Below, piece by piece: positions 10,601 through 19,459 of a DNA stretch of 64,000 bases; positions within the stretch are counted from its first letter, which is position 1; each line of letters opens with the position of its first letter. The notes under the pieces are model-generated. The model did not search any database, was not told the DNA's origin, and worked only from the letters and a program-made list of their open reading frames with translations. Source of the DNA: Symbiodinium microadriaticum (taxonomy: Eukaryota; Sar; Dinophyceae; Suessiales; Symbiodiniaceae); contig LSRX01001664.1 of NCBI GenBank assembly GCA_001939145.1, positions 10,040-74,039 on the forward strand, given 5' to 3'. The position numbers and the translations under genes were made by a program.

Positions 10601-10774
10601 GCGGGTGCAGGCTTTCAGTGTTTAGGAACATGTCGAGCTTTGGGGGGTAGGGTTTAGGCTTCAGGAGTTTAGGGCTTCGGGTTCAGTCGAATATATAGTA
10701 AAGCAATGCCTTCCGCGTCGGTAAATGCGAGTAGCTGAGAACGCAACCTTGAAGCTCTTGCGTCTTATAAAGCT

Positions 10775-10919
10775 CAGAGACTCCAATATCGCTTAATTAA
10801 GAAATTTAGAGTCCCTACTATTATTTAAGGGTATATAATATATCCTTAAATTATAGTAGGGGCTCTAATAATTCAGATTTACGATATATTCCTTAGTTAG
10901 GGAAATATTGGAGTCTCTG
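10775..10919. mobile_element. 145-bp inverted repeat, family M
   Basis: Begins CAGAGACTCCAATAT and ends ATATTGGAGTCTCTG, with further complementary segments inside (AGAGTCCCTACTAT against ATAGTAGGGGCTCT). It would fold into a long hairpin. One copy here. AT-rich core. Confidence 0.75.
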
Positions 10920-10952
10920 GGAACCCAAGTTTTCTTGGGCTGGGGTAGCCAG

Positions 10953-12821
10953 CCCACAAAGTCCACCACCCATGAACCCAAAAGCTCACGAAGGATGTCC
11001 TCTGAAGGGCCACGGCAAATCGTTGGGCCGATCTTTGGTAAAGATAGTTTTAGGGGCTGTAAGTAAGGATTTCATGGGTTCTTATCAAGGAATGCTATTC
11101 AACTTGCGACTTTAGGAACGCATTCTCTTATTCTTTGCTATACACCACTATCATGGTAGCGTAAATAAGGTTCCTCATCAAGAGTTGGGGCTGGGCTTCC
11201 GGGGAGGCAAAATTTCCTTATTATACCTGTAGTACAATGCGAACCAAGTGGTAACGGCCCTTGGCGGAACCATGTACCTGTAGACCACTTTTGCCAGCTG
11301 ATTGCGGCGACACCCTCTCCCCAGCTTGAGCCGAGCAACTCAGTAAGGCTTAGCCAGACCCCTCCTCATGAGGTTTGCACTTTTGGGGGTATAGGATGAA
11401 GTTTAAAGTTTAGGGTAGGGGCTGGGGTACGGTTGATGATATAAATTCTTCATTACTCATAATAAGGAATATACCATAATTCCCATAGTTTAGGGTCCTT
11501 AAGGTCATGCAGGATTTATATCATCAACCGTAGGGTTTTAAATTTCTTGTGTGGTATAGGCTTTAGGGCTTCGGGCTGAGGGTTTCGGGTTCTCCAACAA
11601 ACGAGTGGAGGCCGAGAGTCCCTTCAAGATCCGCCCAGATGCTTCAACCCTAAAGCCCTAAAGCCTAAAAGCCCTGAGCCTTAAACCCTATAAAGCCCTA
11701 AAGCCTTAGCCCTAAAAACCCTAAGCCCTAAACCCCAAACCCTCAGCCCTAAAACCCTAAACGCTAAGCCCTAAAACCCCAAACCCTCAGCCCTAAAACC
11801 CTAAACCCTAAAGCCTAAACCCTAAGCCCTAAAAGCCCTAAACCCTCAGTCCTAAAACCCTAAGCCCCAAAAGTCCTAAACCCTAAAAGTCCTAAACCCT
11901 ATAATCCCTTATGGAAGCCTGTGGGAAGGTGCCTTTGCGCCAGTTTCGGGGCACCCTGGATTCCTTGGGTGCCTTGGGTCGCGCTTTTTTTGTGGTTGCT
12001 TTTTGTTTTGGGGGGGGGGTTTAGGGTTTNCGCCCGTTGGGGGGGGGTCTTCGGTCTTCGTGCTTTGGGGTGTGGGGGGTCTGGGTTCACTTTTGGGTTT
12101 TGGGTTAGGGCGAGCTTGGGGTCTTGGGCAGGAATCTGGGTTCTTGTTAAGGGATTTCATTTAAGTGACCATCATAAGGAAACCCTATTATTTACTATAG
12201 ATCGCTTTTATGGAAACAAATGTGAAGCACAATTTGCATCAAGAGTCGCTCACTGTTGAGTGCAGGCCCACTAGGAGAAAGGGTTGTGTACCTGGGCAAT
12301 CGCCAGGTTGAGGGTTTGAGGGTTCAGGGGCTCAGGGTTTTGGGACGTTTAGGGGTTTTGGGTTCAGGGGCTCAGGGTGTTGGGACGTTTTGGGGTTTTG
12401 ATTTTAGGGGCTTAGGTGTTTAGGGGTTTGGGGGTTTAGGGTTTAGGGGTTTGGGGCTTCAGGGTTGGGATTTGCTTTGGAGAGGTGGAGAGCCCCATAT
12501 GTCGAGCTGTGATGTGTAGAAAAGATAGTACTGTATTGTCATGATGCAACTTGAGTTTAACGGACTATTAGCCGGGAGATCGTTTTGCATGGAAACAAGT
12601 TCATTCACGATCATTGCTCAAGTTGAGTTCAAATAAGTTGATGTTGAATGACTATTAGATGGGAAGTCTTAGAAAATCTGTGACAACATATGTCGATGCG
12701 TGCTGAGTATGATTAGGCCTATGACCCAGTCTTTTCTAGGTTGACATGGCGGTTGATTCGCAAGAGTTCAGTGGCAGCTTCCCCTACAACACCTCCGGGC
12801 CTCGTTCGTGGCCCCGAATGA
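10953..12821 (+). CDS. Five phase-matched exons, product unknown
   Basis: Exons 10953-11037, 11284-11342, 11929-11994, 12261-12306 and 12772-12821 join without a break in frame and end in TGA at 12819. Peptides include SSRRMSSEGPRQIVGPIF, HFCQLIAATPSPQLEPSNS and VPLRQFRGTLDSLGALGRAF. 5' sites are all GT (GTAAAG, GTAAGG, GTTGCT, GTTGAGG) and 3' sites CTGTAG, GGGAAG, GTTGAG and TTCAG. Intron 2 carries a family A element and a C tract; intron 3 carries the left half of family I. Agreement across four joins makes chance less likely, but the SPFH intron shows that open frames alone mislead. No family recognised. Confidence 0.48.
11429..11532. mobile_element. Family A element
   Basis: Complete 104-bp copy from TACGGTTGATGATATAAATT to ATATCATCAACCGTA, flanked by TA on both ends. 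Lies inside the proposed intron 11343-11928. Confidence 0.85.
11644..11912. repeat. C-type telomere-like tract
   Basis: About 270 bp of CCCTAAA/CCCTAAG variants, ending shortly before the exon at 11929. Confidence 0.85.
12137..12260. mobile_element. Family I element, right half decayed
   Basis: Left arm TGGGTTCTTGTTAAGGGATT matches the complete family I copy at 50275-50383. The right arm is not recognisable. The block ends in TGTTGAG, used here as a 3' splice site. Confidence 0.55.
12309..12475. repeat. G-type tract
   Basis: Degenerate TTTAGGG/TTTTGGG repeats with two near-identical 45-bp units around 12320-12400 (GGGGCTCAGGGTTTTGGGAC). Confidence 0.8.
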
Positions 12822-13697
12822 ATGCCCCAAGCCTCCCTCCCGGTTTGGCCAAATTAACGGCTAGTTCGCACGATTTTAACAGCAGGTTCCTCCACAACGC
12901 CAGCAAGCCCCCAGCCCCCAGCCCCAGCCCCAACTGCAGGACTAATTTAGCTGTTATCGCAACCCCCCAAAAAACCATTAAATCCCAAATCGCAGCAAGT
13001 ACCACACCTCAGAACCCCTTACACCCCCAAACCTTAAAACCCTTAATCCTGAACCCCAATACCCTGTTAAATCCCAAACCCCAAAGCCCCAAAATCCCAG
13101 ACCCCCAAACACCCTCAAATCCCAAACCCGTAAAAGCCTTTACGTCCCAAACCCCGAAACCTCTAAAGCTCCACACCCCAACTGTTTCAAATCCCAAACC
13201 CCATAACCCTCTGAAGTTGAGTCCCAAGCCCCAAAACCCTTAAAGACCAAACCCTCAACCCCTTGAATCCCAAACCCTAACAACCCCCTTTAGGTTCAGG
13301 TCCGCGATTCCCACGCCCCGGCTCCGGCCCCAGCCCTTCAAACGCAAAAACAGTCGAAACTCAACACACATTTCAAAAAAACACGCCCCCCCCCCCCCCA
13401 GAAAAAAAACAAAAACAAAAAAAGCAACAACAAGCCCCAAAACCCAAAAGATGTTTCTTGAATCCAAAAGCGGACCCCGCACACGCATGAAGCAATCTCA
13501 ATAGACTTTAAACCTCCTTGGAGGTCCGATTAGGTCCGATTAGCATAATATAGATGCTTGAGTAGTTACCAGCATATTCCTCCGGGTTCCTTACACTAGT
13601 TCATTCTTTTTTTCCAAAAACATGCACCAAACACCTATTCTAATTCTTAAAGCCTTGATTACCCCACAGCCCTATTCTGATGAGGTTATCGCGTCAG
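12822..13697. other. C-rich degenerate repeat and unique DNA
   Basis: 12960-13283 is a CCCAAACCC-type tract that produces a long but repetitive plus-strand frame; I do not call it a gene. It is followed by poly-C/poly-A runs (13384-13430) and a family K end (near 13640). Confidence 0.6.
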
Positions 13698-14669
13698 CCA
13701 CTTCCACCGGGAGCCGCAGGCAATGCTGTGGCCTTCCGGAACCATCAACGTACCGAGGTTTTTGGGTTTAGGGGTTTGCGGTTTAGGGGTTTAAGGGTTT
13801 AGGCTTTACGGTTTAGTTTATAGGGTTTAGGGTTTAGGGTTGAAGGTTTAGGATTTCTAGCGTGGCTGGTAAGATACCCTTTCACCGTTCTGGGCGCATA
13901 GAATCCTACCATAATGAAAAAGGGGAATCTTGGTTGGGTTTAGAATTTATAACCTTACTCTAAGCCCCATGCCTTAAACCCGTTAAACCTTGAGCTCTAA
14001 ACCACAGAGCCCAAAGGGGGGGACTGGTAGATGTACTTGCGGACGCCAAAAAGACCTTCAAAAAAGCCCTGAGGCGCAGGCTTCAACCGGCTTGAACAAC
14101 CCCGAGTCTAAGCTACCTATAGTCTCCATTGTAGTTCCTCTTTTTTGGTTAACCAGATTGATATTATAGGATCCTAACCATAAAACTGGTNNNNNNNNNN
14201 NNNNNNNNNNNNNNNNNNNNNNNAGGGATTACCTTATAGGATTCTAAATATAAGCCACAAAAAAGGGGCTACTTAGGGGCCTAAGGGTAGAGGCCCCAAA
14301 GACTTCTGGGACCGGGCCGCAAAAAGCCAAAACTCTATCGCCCAGGGGCCAAGGGGAACCCTAAGATTCTGAACCTCTAAAACCCTAAAACCCTAAAGAG
14401 AAGGGTTTAGGGTTTAGGGTTAAGGGTTTAGGGCCCTAAACCCTAAACCCCTAAACCCCTAAACCCTAAAAAGAAGGATTTCAAGGATCCGTCAAGACCC
14501 TACCTATAGTCTCCATTGTAGTTCCTTTTTTGGGGCTAGCTTTTGGGATCCTGTATATAGAATTGGCTAAACCAAAAAAAGGAACTGCAATGGAGACTAT
14601 AGGTAAAGAGAAGGATCTGAAGGATCCGTTTCGGTTTATGGTTCATGATTTGAAGGGGCAGCTTTACCT
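13698..14669 (+). CDS. Candidate exon chain around D/E elements
   Basis: Exons 13698-13757 (PLPPGAAGNAVAFRNHQRTE), 14008-14111 (CTCGRQKDLQKSPEAQASTG) and 14286-14355 (APKTSGTGPQKAKTLSPRGQ) match in phase. Introns between the last two are made of a family D left arm, an N gap and a family E-like right arm. A further exon 14603-14669 (KDPFRFMVHDLKGQLYL, donor GTAAGAAG) follows another family D element, but its phase to the previous exon was not resolved. The assembly gap makes the model provisional. Confidence 0.38.
14114..14285. mobile_element. Family D left arm, gap, family E-like right arm
   Basis: TACCTATAGTCTCCATTGTA (family D) starts at 14114. The sequence after the gap (AAAAAGGGGCTACTTAGGGG) matches family E at 16790 and 37395. 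The gap may hide the rest of both elements; long inverted repeats often break assemblies. Confidence 0.6.
14191..14223. other. Assembly gap (33 N)
   Basis: Run of 33 N. Single Ns also occur at 12030, 23869, 33826, 43176 and 60370. Confidence 0.99.
14356..14470. repeat. Head-to-head telomere-like junction
   Basis: A C tract (14371-14395) is followed by a G tract (14403-14433) that flips back into a C tract at the perfect palindrome TTTAGGGCCCTAAA (14427-14440). This is the sequence form expected of a telomere-telomere fusion. Confidence 0.85.
14501..14605. mobile_element. Family D element
   Basis: Complete inverted repeat: TACCTATAGTCTCCATTGTA at the left, TGCAATGGAGACTATAGGTA at the right. 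It is flanked by a 21-bp direct repeat (14472-14492 and 14609-14629, two mismatches), AGAAGGATTTCAAGGATCCG on the left. Confidence 0.85.
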
Positions 14670-14700
14670 GTAAGAAGCCTTGCTCGTATTTCTGCACGCT

Positions 14701-14819
14701 TAAACCCTAAACTGGCCCTTAACCCTAAACCCCCAAACCCCTAAACACAAACCCGAAACCGCAAACTTAAGCCCTAAACCCCTGAACCCTTAAACACCGA
14801 AACCCCCAATACCAACTAG
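14701..14819. repeat. C-type tract
   Basis: CCCTAAA variants ending ACCAACTAG, a possible 3' splice site. Confidence 0.7.
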
Positions 14820-14941
14820 CTTCACATACCCGACGCGTATTCGAACAAGCTGAAGCTTCGGTTTGCAAGCAGCTATGCTCAGAATCGGCAGCTAGACCTT
14901 CAGGTGGCATTTTTGGGAGGGTATCAGGGTCCTTGTACAAG
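14820..14941 (+). CDS. Candidate exon
   Basis: Forty codons open between AACTAG and GTCGTTG: LHIPDAYSNKLKLRFASSYA then QNRQLDLQVAFLGGYQGPCT. Composition looks protein-like, but the phase does not match the preceding candidate exon (14603-14669). Product unknown. Confidence 0.38.
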
Positions 14942-15124
14942 GTCGTTGTGGTCCCTGATCACATCATGTGTGCCGCACCGGTTCAGTGGCAGCTTTACGT
15001 CCTAAATCCTAAGCCCTCCAAACCGACCGAAGCTGTTTGATTGCCAAGCAACGCCTTCGGTTCTCGCCCGATTTCGGATCCGGATCCACGCCATGCAGCT
15101 ACTAGGCTGTTCTGGGAAGAATTA

Positions 15125-15425
15125 GGCTTCGGGATCTAGGTCTTAGGGTTCCGGATTTGGGTTTAGTAGGATGTAGGATTTAGGAATTACGATGCGAGAT
15201 TTTGGAATTAGGATTTAGGGTGGTAGGGCTTAGAGTTTTGAACTTTAGAGTGCGGGGATTGAGGGTTTCAAAGCACTAAGCCCCACAGGCCCTGGGCCCT
15301 CAAGCCTCAACCCTTAACACTTAAACCCGAAACCCGAAACCCTAAACCCTAAACCCTTAAACCTAAACCCTAAGCCCTAAACCCCGAAACCCTAAACCCC
15401 GAAACCCTAAACCCTAAGCCCGAAA
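15125..15425. repeat. G tract then C tract
   Basis: Degenerate G-type sequence 15125-15265 followed almost directly by a C tract 15270-15425. Confidence 0.75.
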
Positions 15426-15427
15426 CT

Positions 15428-15546
15428 ATGGATAACCGGTCTTCTGGCGCTTGCCGGGCCTGGGAGGGTTCTCTGAGACTCCTTGGTGTGCTATGCCAAG
15501 CAGAGAGGCCTTTGCTGGCACCCACGGAGGATAGTCTCTCTTTAAG
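15428..15546 (+). CDS. Candidate first exon
   Basis: ATG at 15428 opens MDNRSSGACRAWEGSLRLLG and continues VLCQAERPLLAPTEDSLSL to a GTTTAGAG donor at 15547. An internal AG at 15465-15466 could instead be the 3' splice site. Family unknown. Confidence 0.38.
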
Positions 15547-15738
15547 GTTTAGAGTTTAGGGCTTATAGGGTTTAGGGTTTATAGGGTTTAGGGTTTAGGG
15601 TTGAGGGCTTAGAGGGTTTATGTATGATAGATTATGACAGAATCTGACCCAAAGCCAGATCGAATTGCTGAGGTCCCTATACTATACGGTTCAAGCTTTA
15701 GGGTTTGCCTTTTGGTCCCTGGTTCTTGGGTTCAGGGA

Positions 15739-15829
15739 TACTGCTGATGATATACATCCTGCATTACCTTGAGGACCCTAAACTATGGGAATTATGGTAT
15801 CTCACCTATTATGGGTGATGCAGGGTTTA
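15739..15829. mobile_element. Family A element, reverse and truncated
   Basis: Starts TACTGCTGATGATATACATC and lacks the last 15 bp at its right end. Confidence 0.75.
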
Positions 15830-16467
15830 AGCCAAACTGGAAGCTTCCAGACGCCCCTAAGCTTGAGGCCAGACCCTCAGCCCAAAAAATCTCCAACTTC
15901 AGCTAAAACCCCAAGTGTTATGTTTTCTGAAGGATGGTTTCTGGAAAGACATAGTAAGGAACCCTTTTTGGGGCTCAGGAAAAACACCTTATGACTCAAC
16001 GTCTGTTGCTACATCAAAGGGTCCTAGCTCTCTGTACAACCCGGAGCCCTGAATCGCCAGAAATTCGGGTTTAGGGCTTAGGGTGCTAGTCCCATAGTTT
16101 AAGGTGTTCGCCTGTCGTTGAGCTGCGTCATCTGAAGGCAGTTCGGCTTTGAGCCACTTGCCGAGTAGCCCCACTTCAGAAAAAAAAGCCTTTCAAAAAC
16201 CTCGAAATCCCGTGGTAAAGCCTGTACGAAAACAAAGCCCCTAACCTCCAAACCCTAACTACTACTTAGTAGCTGAATGACTGCACCTTAAACTTTTTGG
16301 GAAAATATGATCCCTTATAGAACTGAAAGTGCACACTTTTTGTGCTTATGAACTCAGCAACTAAGTATAGTAAACCCCAAAGCCCTAAGCCCTAAACCGC
16401 AAACCCTAACACCCTATTCTAATTCTTAAGGCCCCTACATTAGGGTTCGGGTTTGTAGATCCTACTT
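15830..16467. other. Unassigned region
   Basis: Has an open plus-strand stretch after CTTCCAG at 15861 (KSPTSAKTPSVMFSEGWFLE) ending TGA near 15992, short G and C tracts, and a family K fragment at about 16415-16440. No firm call. Confidence 0.35.
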
Positions 16468-16571
16468 GGAGGTTCATGGGTAGTTAGAAGTGGAGTTATA
16501 AGTACCCCAATATAGGTTAGAACTATAGTTCTCCGACTTATAACCCTTCTTATAACTACCCATGAACCTCC
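16468..16571. mobile_element. Inverted-repeat element, family J
   Basis: GGAGGTTCATGGGTAGTTA at the left mirrors TAACTACCCATGAACCTCC at the right, with second inner arms ending ATAAGT/ACTTAT. A C tract follows immediately. Confidence 0.8.
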
Positions 16572-16792
16572 CTAAACCCTAAACCCCTAAATCCTAAACC
16601 CTTATAGAACCCTTAAATGAACCCTATGAACCCCACTTAAGTACTCCTCACCGCTAAGCTTGAACTCTGAAGCCTCCACGGCTGAGGCAAGTGGAGAAAG
16701 GATGCCTTCCTTGCACGAGCTTTGGATTCGAATGACTCCCTAAACCCATTAGGGTTTAGGGTTTTGGGTTTAGGGTTTAGGGTTTAGGGCAT
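16572..16792. repeat. C tract, short unique core, G tract
   Basis: C-type 16573-16640, about 108 bp unique with open frames (one reads ASGERMPSLHELWIRMTP), then G-type 16748-16792. An exon is possible but unsupported by a neighbour. Confidence 0.55.
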
Positions 16793-16882
16793 AGGCCCCT
16801 ACGTAGCTCCCTTTTTGTGGTCTATATTTAGAATCCTTTAAGGTAATCTCAAGAAGGGACTACTTAGGGGTTTATGGGTAGT
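16790..16882. mobile_element. Family E element
   Basis: Inverted repeat from ATAGGCCCCTACGTAGCTCC to GACTACTTAGGGGTTTATGG. Related to 37395-37465 and to the sequence after the N gap. Confidence 0.7.
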
Positions 16883-17168
16883 CAGGTTTCGCAAGGTTCA
16901 GGCGGTTTGGTTTCGCGGAAACTTGAGGACCTATGAGTTCAGGGCAATGTGTATATAGAGGAGTGTGGCAGTGTGGCTTGCAAGGTTCAGGGTTCATGCA
17001 ACATGGAAGCCTGAATAATTCCTTATATTCTTCCTTCGGGTGCCTTGTTTTGTTTTACAACATAGTATGCCCCCCTCTCCCACAACCTAGTCACCCTGAA
17101 CCCTAAACCCTAAACCCTACACCCTAAACCCTATAAACCGTAAACCCTAAACTCCTTATTGAGGCAAG

Positions 17169-18015
17169 CATCGTAGTAATGGCAGACTTCGACTGCGAGC
17201 TTTCAGAGCGTTGTCGAAGCGGGGATAGACGGGTCTGCGAACGCACTTCAATGAAAGGCGTGTGTAGGCTTTTGGGGTTTCAGGGTTTAGGGCGTTACGG
17301 GTTTAGGGCTTTAGGGTTTAGGGTTTAGGGTTTTAGGGTTTGGGGTTTCAGGGTTTCGGGCTTAGGCTTCGGGTCTTGTCGGGTGTAGTGATTAGGGTTA
17401 AGAGATTTTGGGCATCCTGGGGCCGTCGCAGCGGGGGGTGGGGTTTCATCACTCCCAAAGCTTCATGCACCTGTACTGAAACCCTGTAAGACTTGTCAGT
17501 TACAAACCAGAAACCCTAAACCCCCCGCCCCCCCCCCCCCCACAAACGCTCATAAACTCCACATGCCCTGCAGGGGTTTAGCTTTCCAAGGAACTGTCTC
17601 GTGACAGTCCCCCAAGACAAGTGCCTCGGCGTGGAAGCGAGGACGAACACCAGGGTTTAGGGTGAAGGCTTTAAGGTTTAGGGTCTAGGGTTTAGGGTTT
17701 GGGGGTTAGGGTTTAGGGTTGAGGCTTTGAGGTTTAGGGTTTTCGGGTTAGGGTCTGGAGTTTAAGGGTGCAAAACGGCGACGGTTCTCGACCCCTCGAT
17801 GGGGATTCCATGGTTGGTACTACGGTGGATGATAAAACTCCTGCATTACCCATAAGAAGGAATACACCATAATTCCCATAGTTTAGGGTCCTTAAGGTAA
17901 TGCAGGATTACTATCATCAACAGTACTTCCCTGCTTTCAGGACGAACATGGCAGGGCAGGATGTCTGTTATACTCGTTGCAGGAAGGTGCTTTGCATTCG
18001 GGGGTTCTACGTCGG
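17169..18015 (+). CDS. Four phase-matched exons leading to a copia RT block
   Basis: Exons 17169-17267 (IVVMADFDCELSERCRSGDR), 17582-17654 (FPRNCLVTVPQDKCLGVEAR), 17767-17816 (GAKRRRFSTPRWGFHG) and 17924-18015 (LLSGRTWQGRMSVILVAGRC) join in frame. The third intron (17817-17923) is exactly a family A element plus its GTAC flank. The last exon ends before GTTCCCTAAACC, and the next AG after that C tract opens the copia fragment at 18168 in matching phase. The exon peptides themselves do not resemble reverse transcriptase. Confidence 0.45.
17821..17925. mobile_element. Family A element acting as an entire intron
   Basis: TACGGTGGATGATAAAACTC to ACTATCATCAACAGTA. With the preceding G it supplies GT, and its right end supplies CAACAG, so the predicted intron 17817-17923 (107 bp) contains little else. 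Both flanking exons stay open and in phase. Confidence 0.65.
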
Positions 18016-18017
18016 GT

Positions 18018-18167
18018 TCCCTAAACCCTGAACCCTATACCCTAGACCTTTGTCCCTACACCCCAAACCCTAAAACCCTAAACCCTAGACCTCAGACCCT
18101 ACACCCTAAACCCTAAAAGCCCTAAGCCCTAGACCTTAGACCCTAAACCCTAGACCTTAGACCCTAG
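18018..18167. repeat. C-type tract
   Basis: CCCTAAA and CCCTAGACCTTAGA variants ending ACCCTAG, directly against the copia-derived block. Confidence 0.85.
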
Positions 18168-18767
18168 GGGATGGGACAGTGGCTGGACATGTCTTAGTTT
18201 ACGTTGATGATCTATTAATCCTCTCGAGCCCACAGGTAGCATCCTCCCTACACGAGTGGCTAAAGGAAAGGTGGCAATGTTCAGATCTTGAACGAGCTCA
18301 AACTCACAAAGCATTGAGGTTCTCAGGAATCGACATATATGAAGTGAGGGACAAACAAGGACCATGTGGGTTCAGCTCAGCCCAGGAGGGGTACATTGAT
18401 GAGCTCATCAGGAGTCATGGCCTTTCTGCTACCTCAAGATCGAATGTCCCGGTACCCAAGGATTGGATAAAGGACACACCGCCAGAGGAGCCTGGTCATT
18501 CCGAGGACACACTCAGATCTGCACAAAAGATCACCGGAGAATTGCTCTGGATCTCCCAACGCACCAGGGTCGATATTGCGTTCAGCGTTGGGCTCATGTC
18601 AAGCTGGGCGACGAGATCACCGGCCTACGTGACCAAGATTGGGTTACGGATCTTGGCCTACCTGGCAAACACGAAGACCATGCGTCTTAGTCTTGTGCCA
18701 AGTGAGGGCTTGGAGCTGGACGTCTTTACGGACGCGTCTTTCGCACCGTACAGTGAAAGAACCATAA
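18168..18767 (+). pseudogene. Ty1/copia reverse transcriptase to RNase H fragment
   Basis: Continuous open frame with the reverse-transcriptase active-site motif VLVYVDDLLILSS near its start, the connection region (ITGELLWISQRTRVDIAFSV), and the first RNase H aspartate in ELDVFTDASFAPYSE at the end. This is the C-terminal half of copia RT and only the opening of RNase H; gag, protease, integrase and most of RNase H are missing. The fragment is cut sharply on both sides by C-type telomere-like tracts. It is bounded by an AG at 18166-18167 and a GC at 18768, and its frame matches the exon ending at 18015. It may be an exonised fragment, a decayed element with inserted introns, or a chance join. 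No frameshifts inside the block. Confidence 0.8.
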
Positions 18768-18769
18768 GC

Positions 18770-19023
18770 CGTAAAGACCCTAAGCCCTAAACCCTGCAAG
18801 CCCTAAGCCCCAGGTTAGAGGGCGTGTTTTGGCTGTGAGTGGTTCAGGCGAAGCTTCGAATTCGAGGGTTAGGGCTCAGGCTTTAGGATTTCAGGGTTCG
18901 GTTTCGGGTTCAGTGTTTAGGGTTTAGGGCAGTTTAGGGTTTAGGGGGTTTTCGGATTTCAGGGTTTGGGTTCAGGATTTCGCGGCGTAGTTGAGTAGGG
19001 TGGGCTGGGTGGGTGGAGTTCAG
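18770..19023. repeat. C tract, small core, G tract
   Basis: C-type 18770-18815, a 47-bp open core (18821-18867), then G-type 18862-18990. Confidence 0.6.
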
Positions 19024-19224
19024 GAGTGCGGATTCAATGTCCTACTTTTGCATTTGGCATCTCTTCCGTGCTTTGTTTGAGGCTTGGGACCAGCTTGCGT
19101 GTTTTTTTGGATCCTTGTTGGCTACAATGTTACATTTTCGTTTTAATAAAAAAACCCAAAAAGGATTAAACATGATCATGTTTACGACAGCCCCAACAGG
19201 GAACCAGGTTTATTGAAGCAATAA
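19024..19224 (+). CDS. Two terminal exons around a family L introner
   Basis: Exon 19024-19098 reads SADSMSYFCIWHLFRALFEA WDQLA; exon 19200-19224 completes EPGLLKQ and stops at TAA. The intron 19099-19199 (GTGTTTTT to CCCCAACAG) is a family L element. Start of the gene not located; family unknown. Confidence 0.42.
19099..19208. mobile_element. Family L element
   Basis: GGATCCTTGTTGGCTACAAT to CAGCCCCAACAGGGAACCAG. Matches copies at 26354-26451 and 62314-62413, including the internal AAGGATTAAAMATGATCATG block. Confidence 0.85.
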
Positions 19225-19459
19225 CCCACCAAAAAAACCACAGGTCTTGTTATTCAGGCTGCTATATTAAGCCCAAAACGATCAAACCCAATAGAATAGT
19301 GCTCCGTGAGTGCGTAGTAGCACCGCCCTATCGTGCCTATACATCTATAGTATACTACATCCCAAGGCATCAGTCTACGTCTTAGGGCTACTTTTAGGGC
19401 CGCCAGGGATTGCACGAAACCCTAAACACTAAACCCTAAATCGAACCATCTGAACCAAG

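Noticed and set aside
12746..13243. Long plus-strand ORF of 165 codons
   Set aside because: From 12960 it is a translation of CCCAAACCC repeats, and a better terminal exon (12772-12821) uses another frame in its unique part.
14191..14223. Possible novel repeat at the gap
   Set aside because: Sequence unknown; only the flanking element arms can be described.
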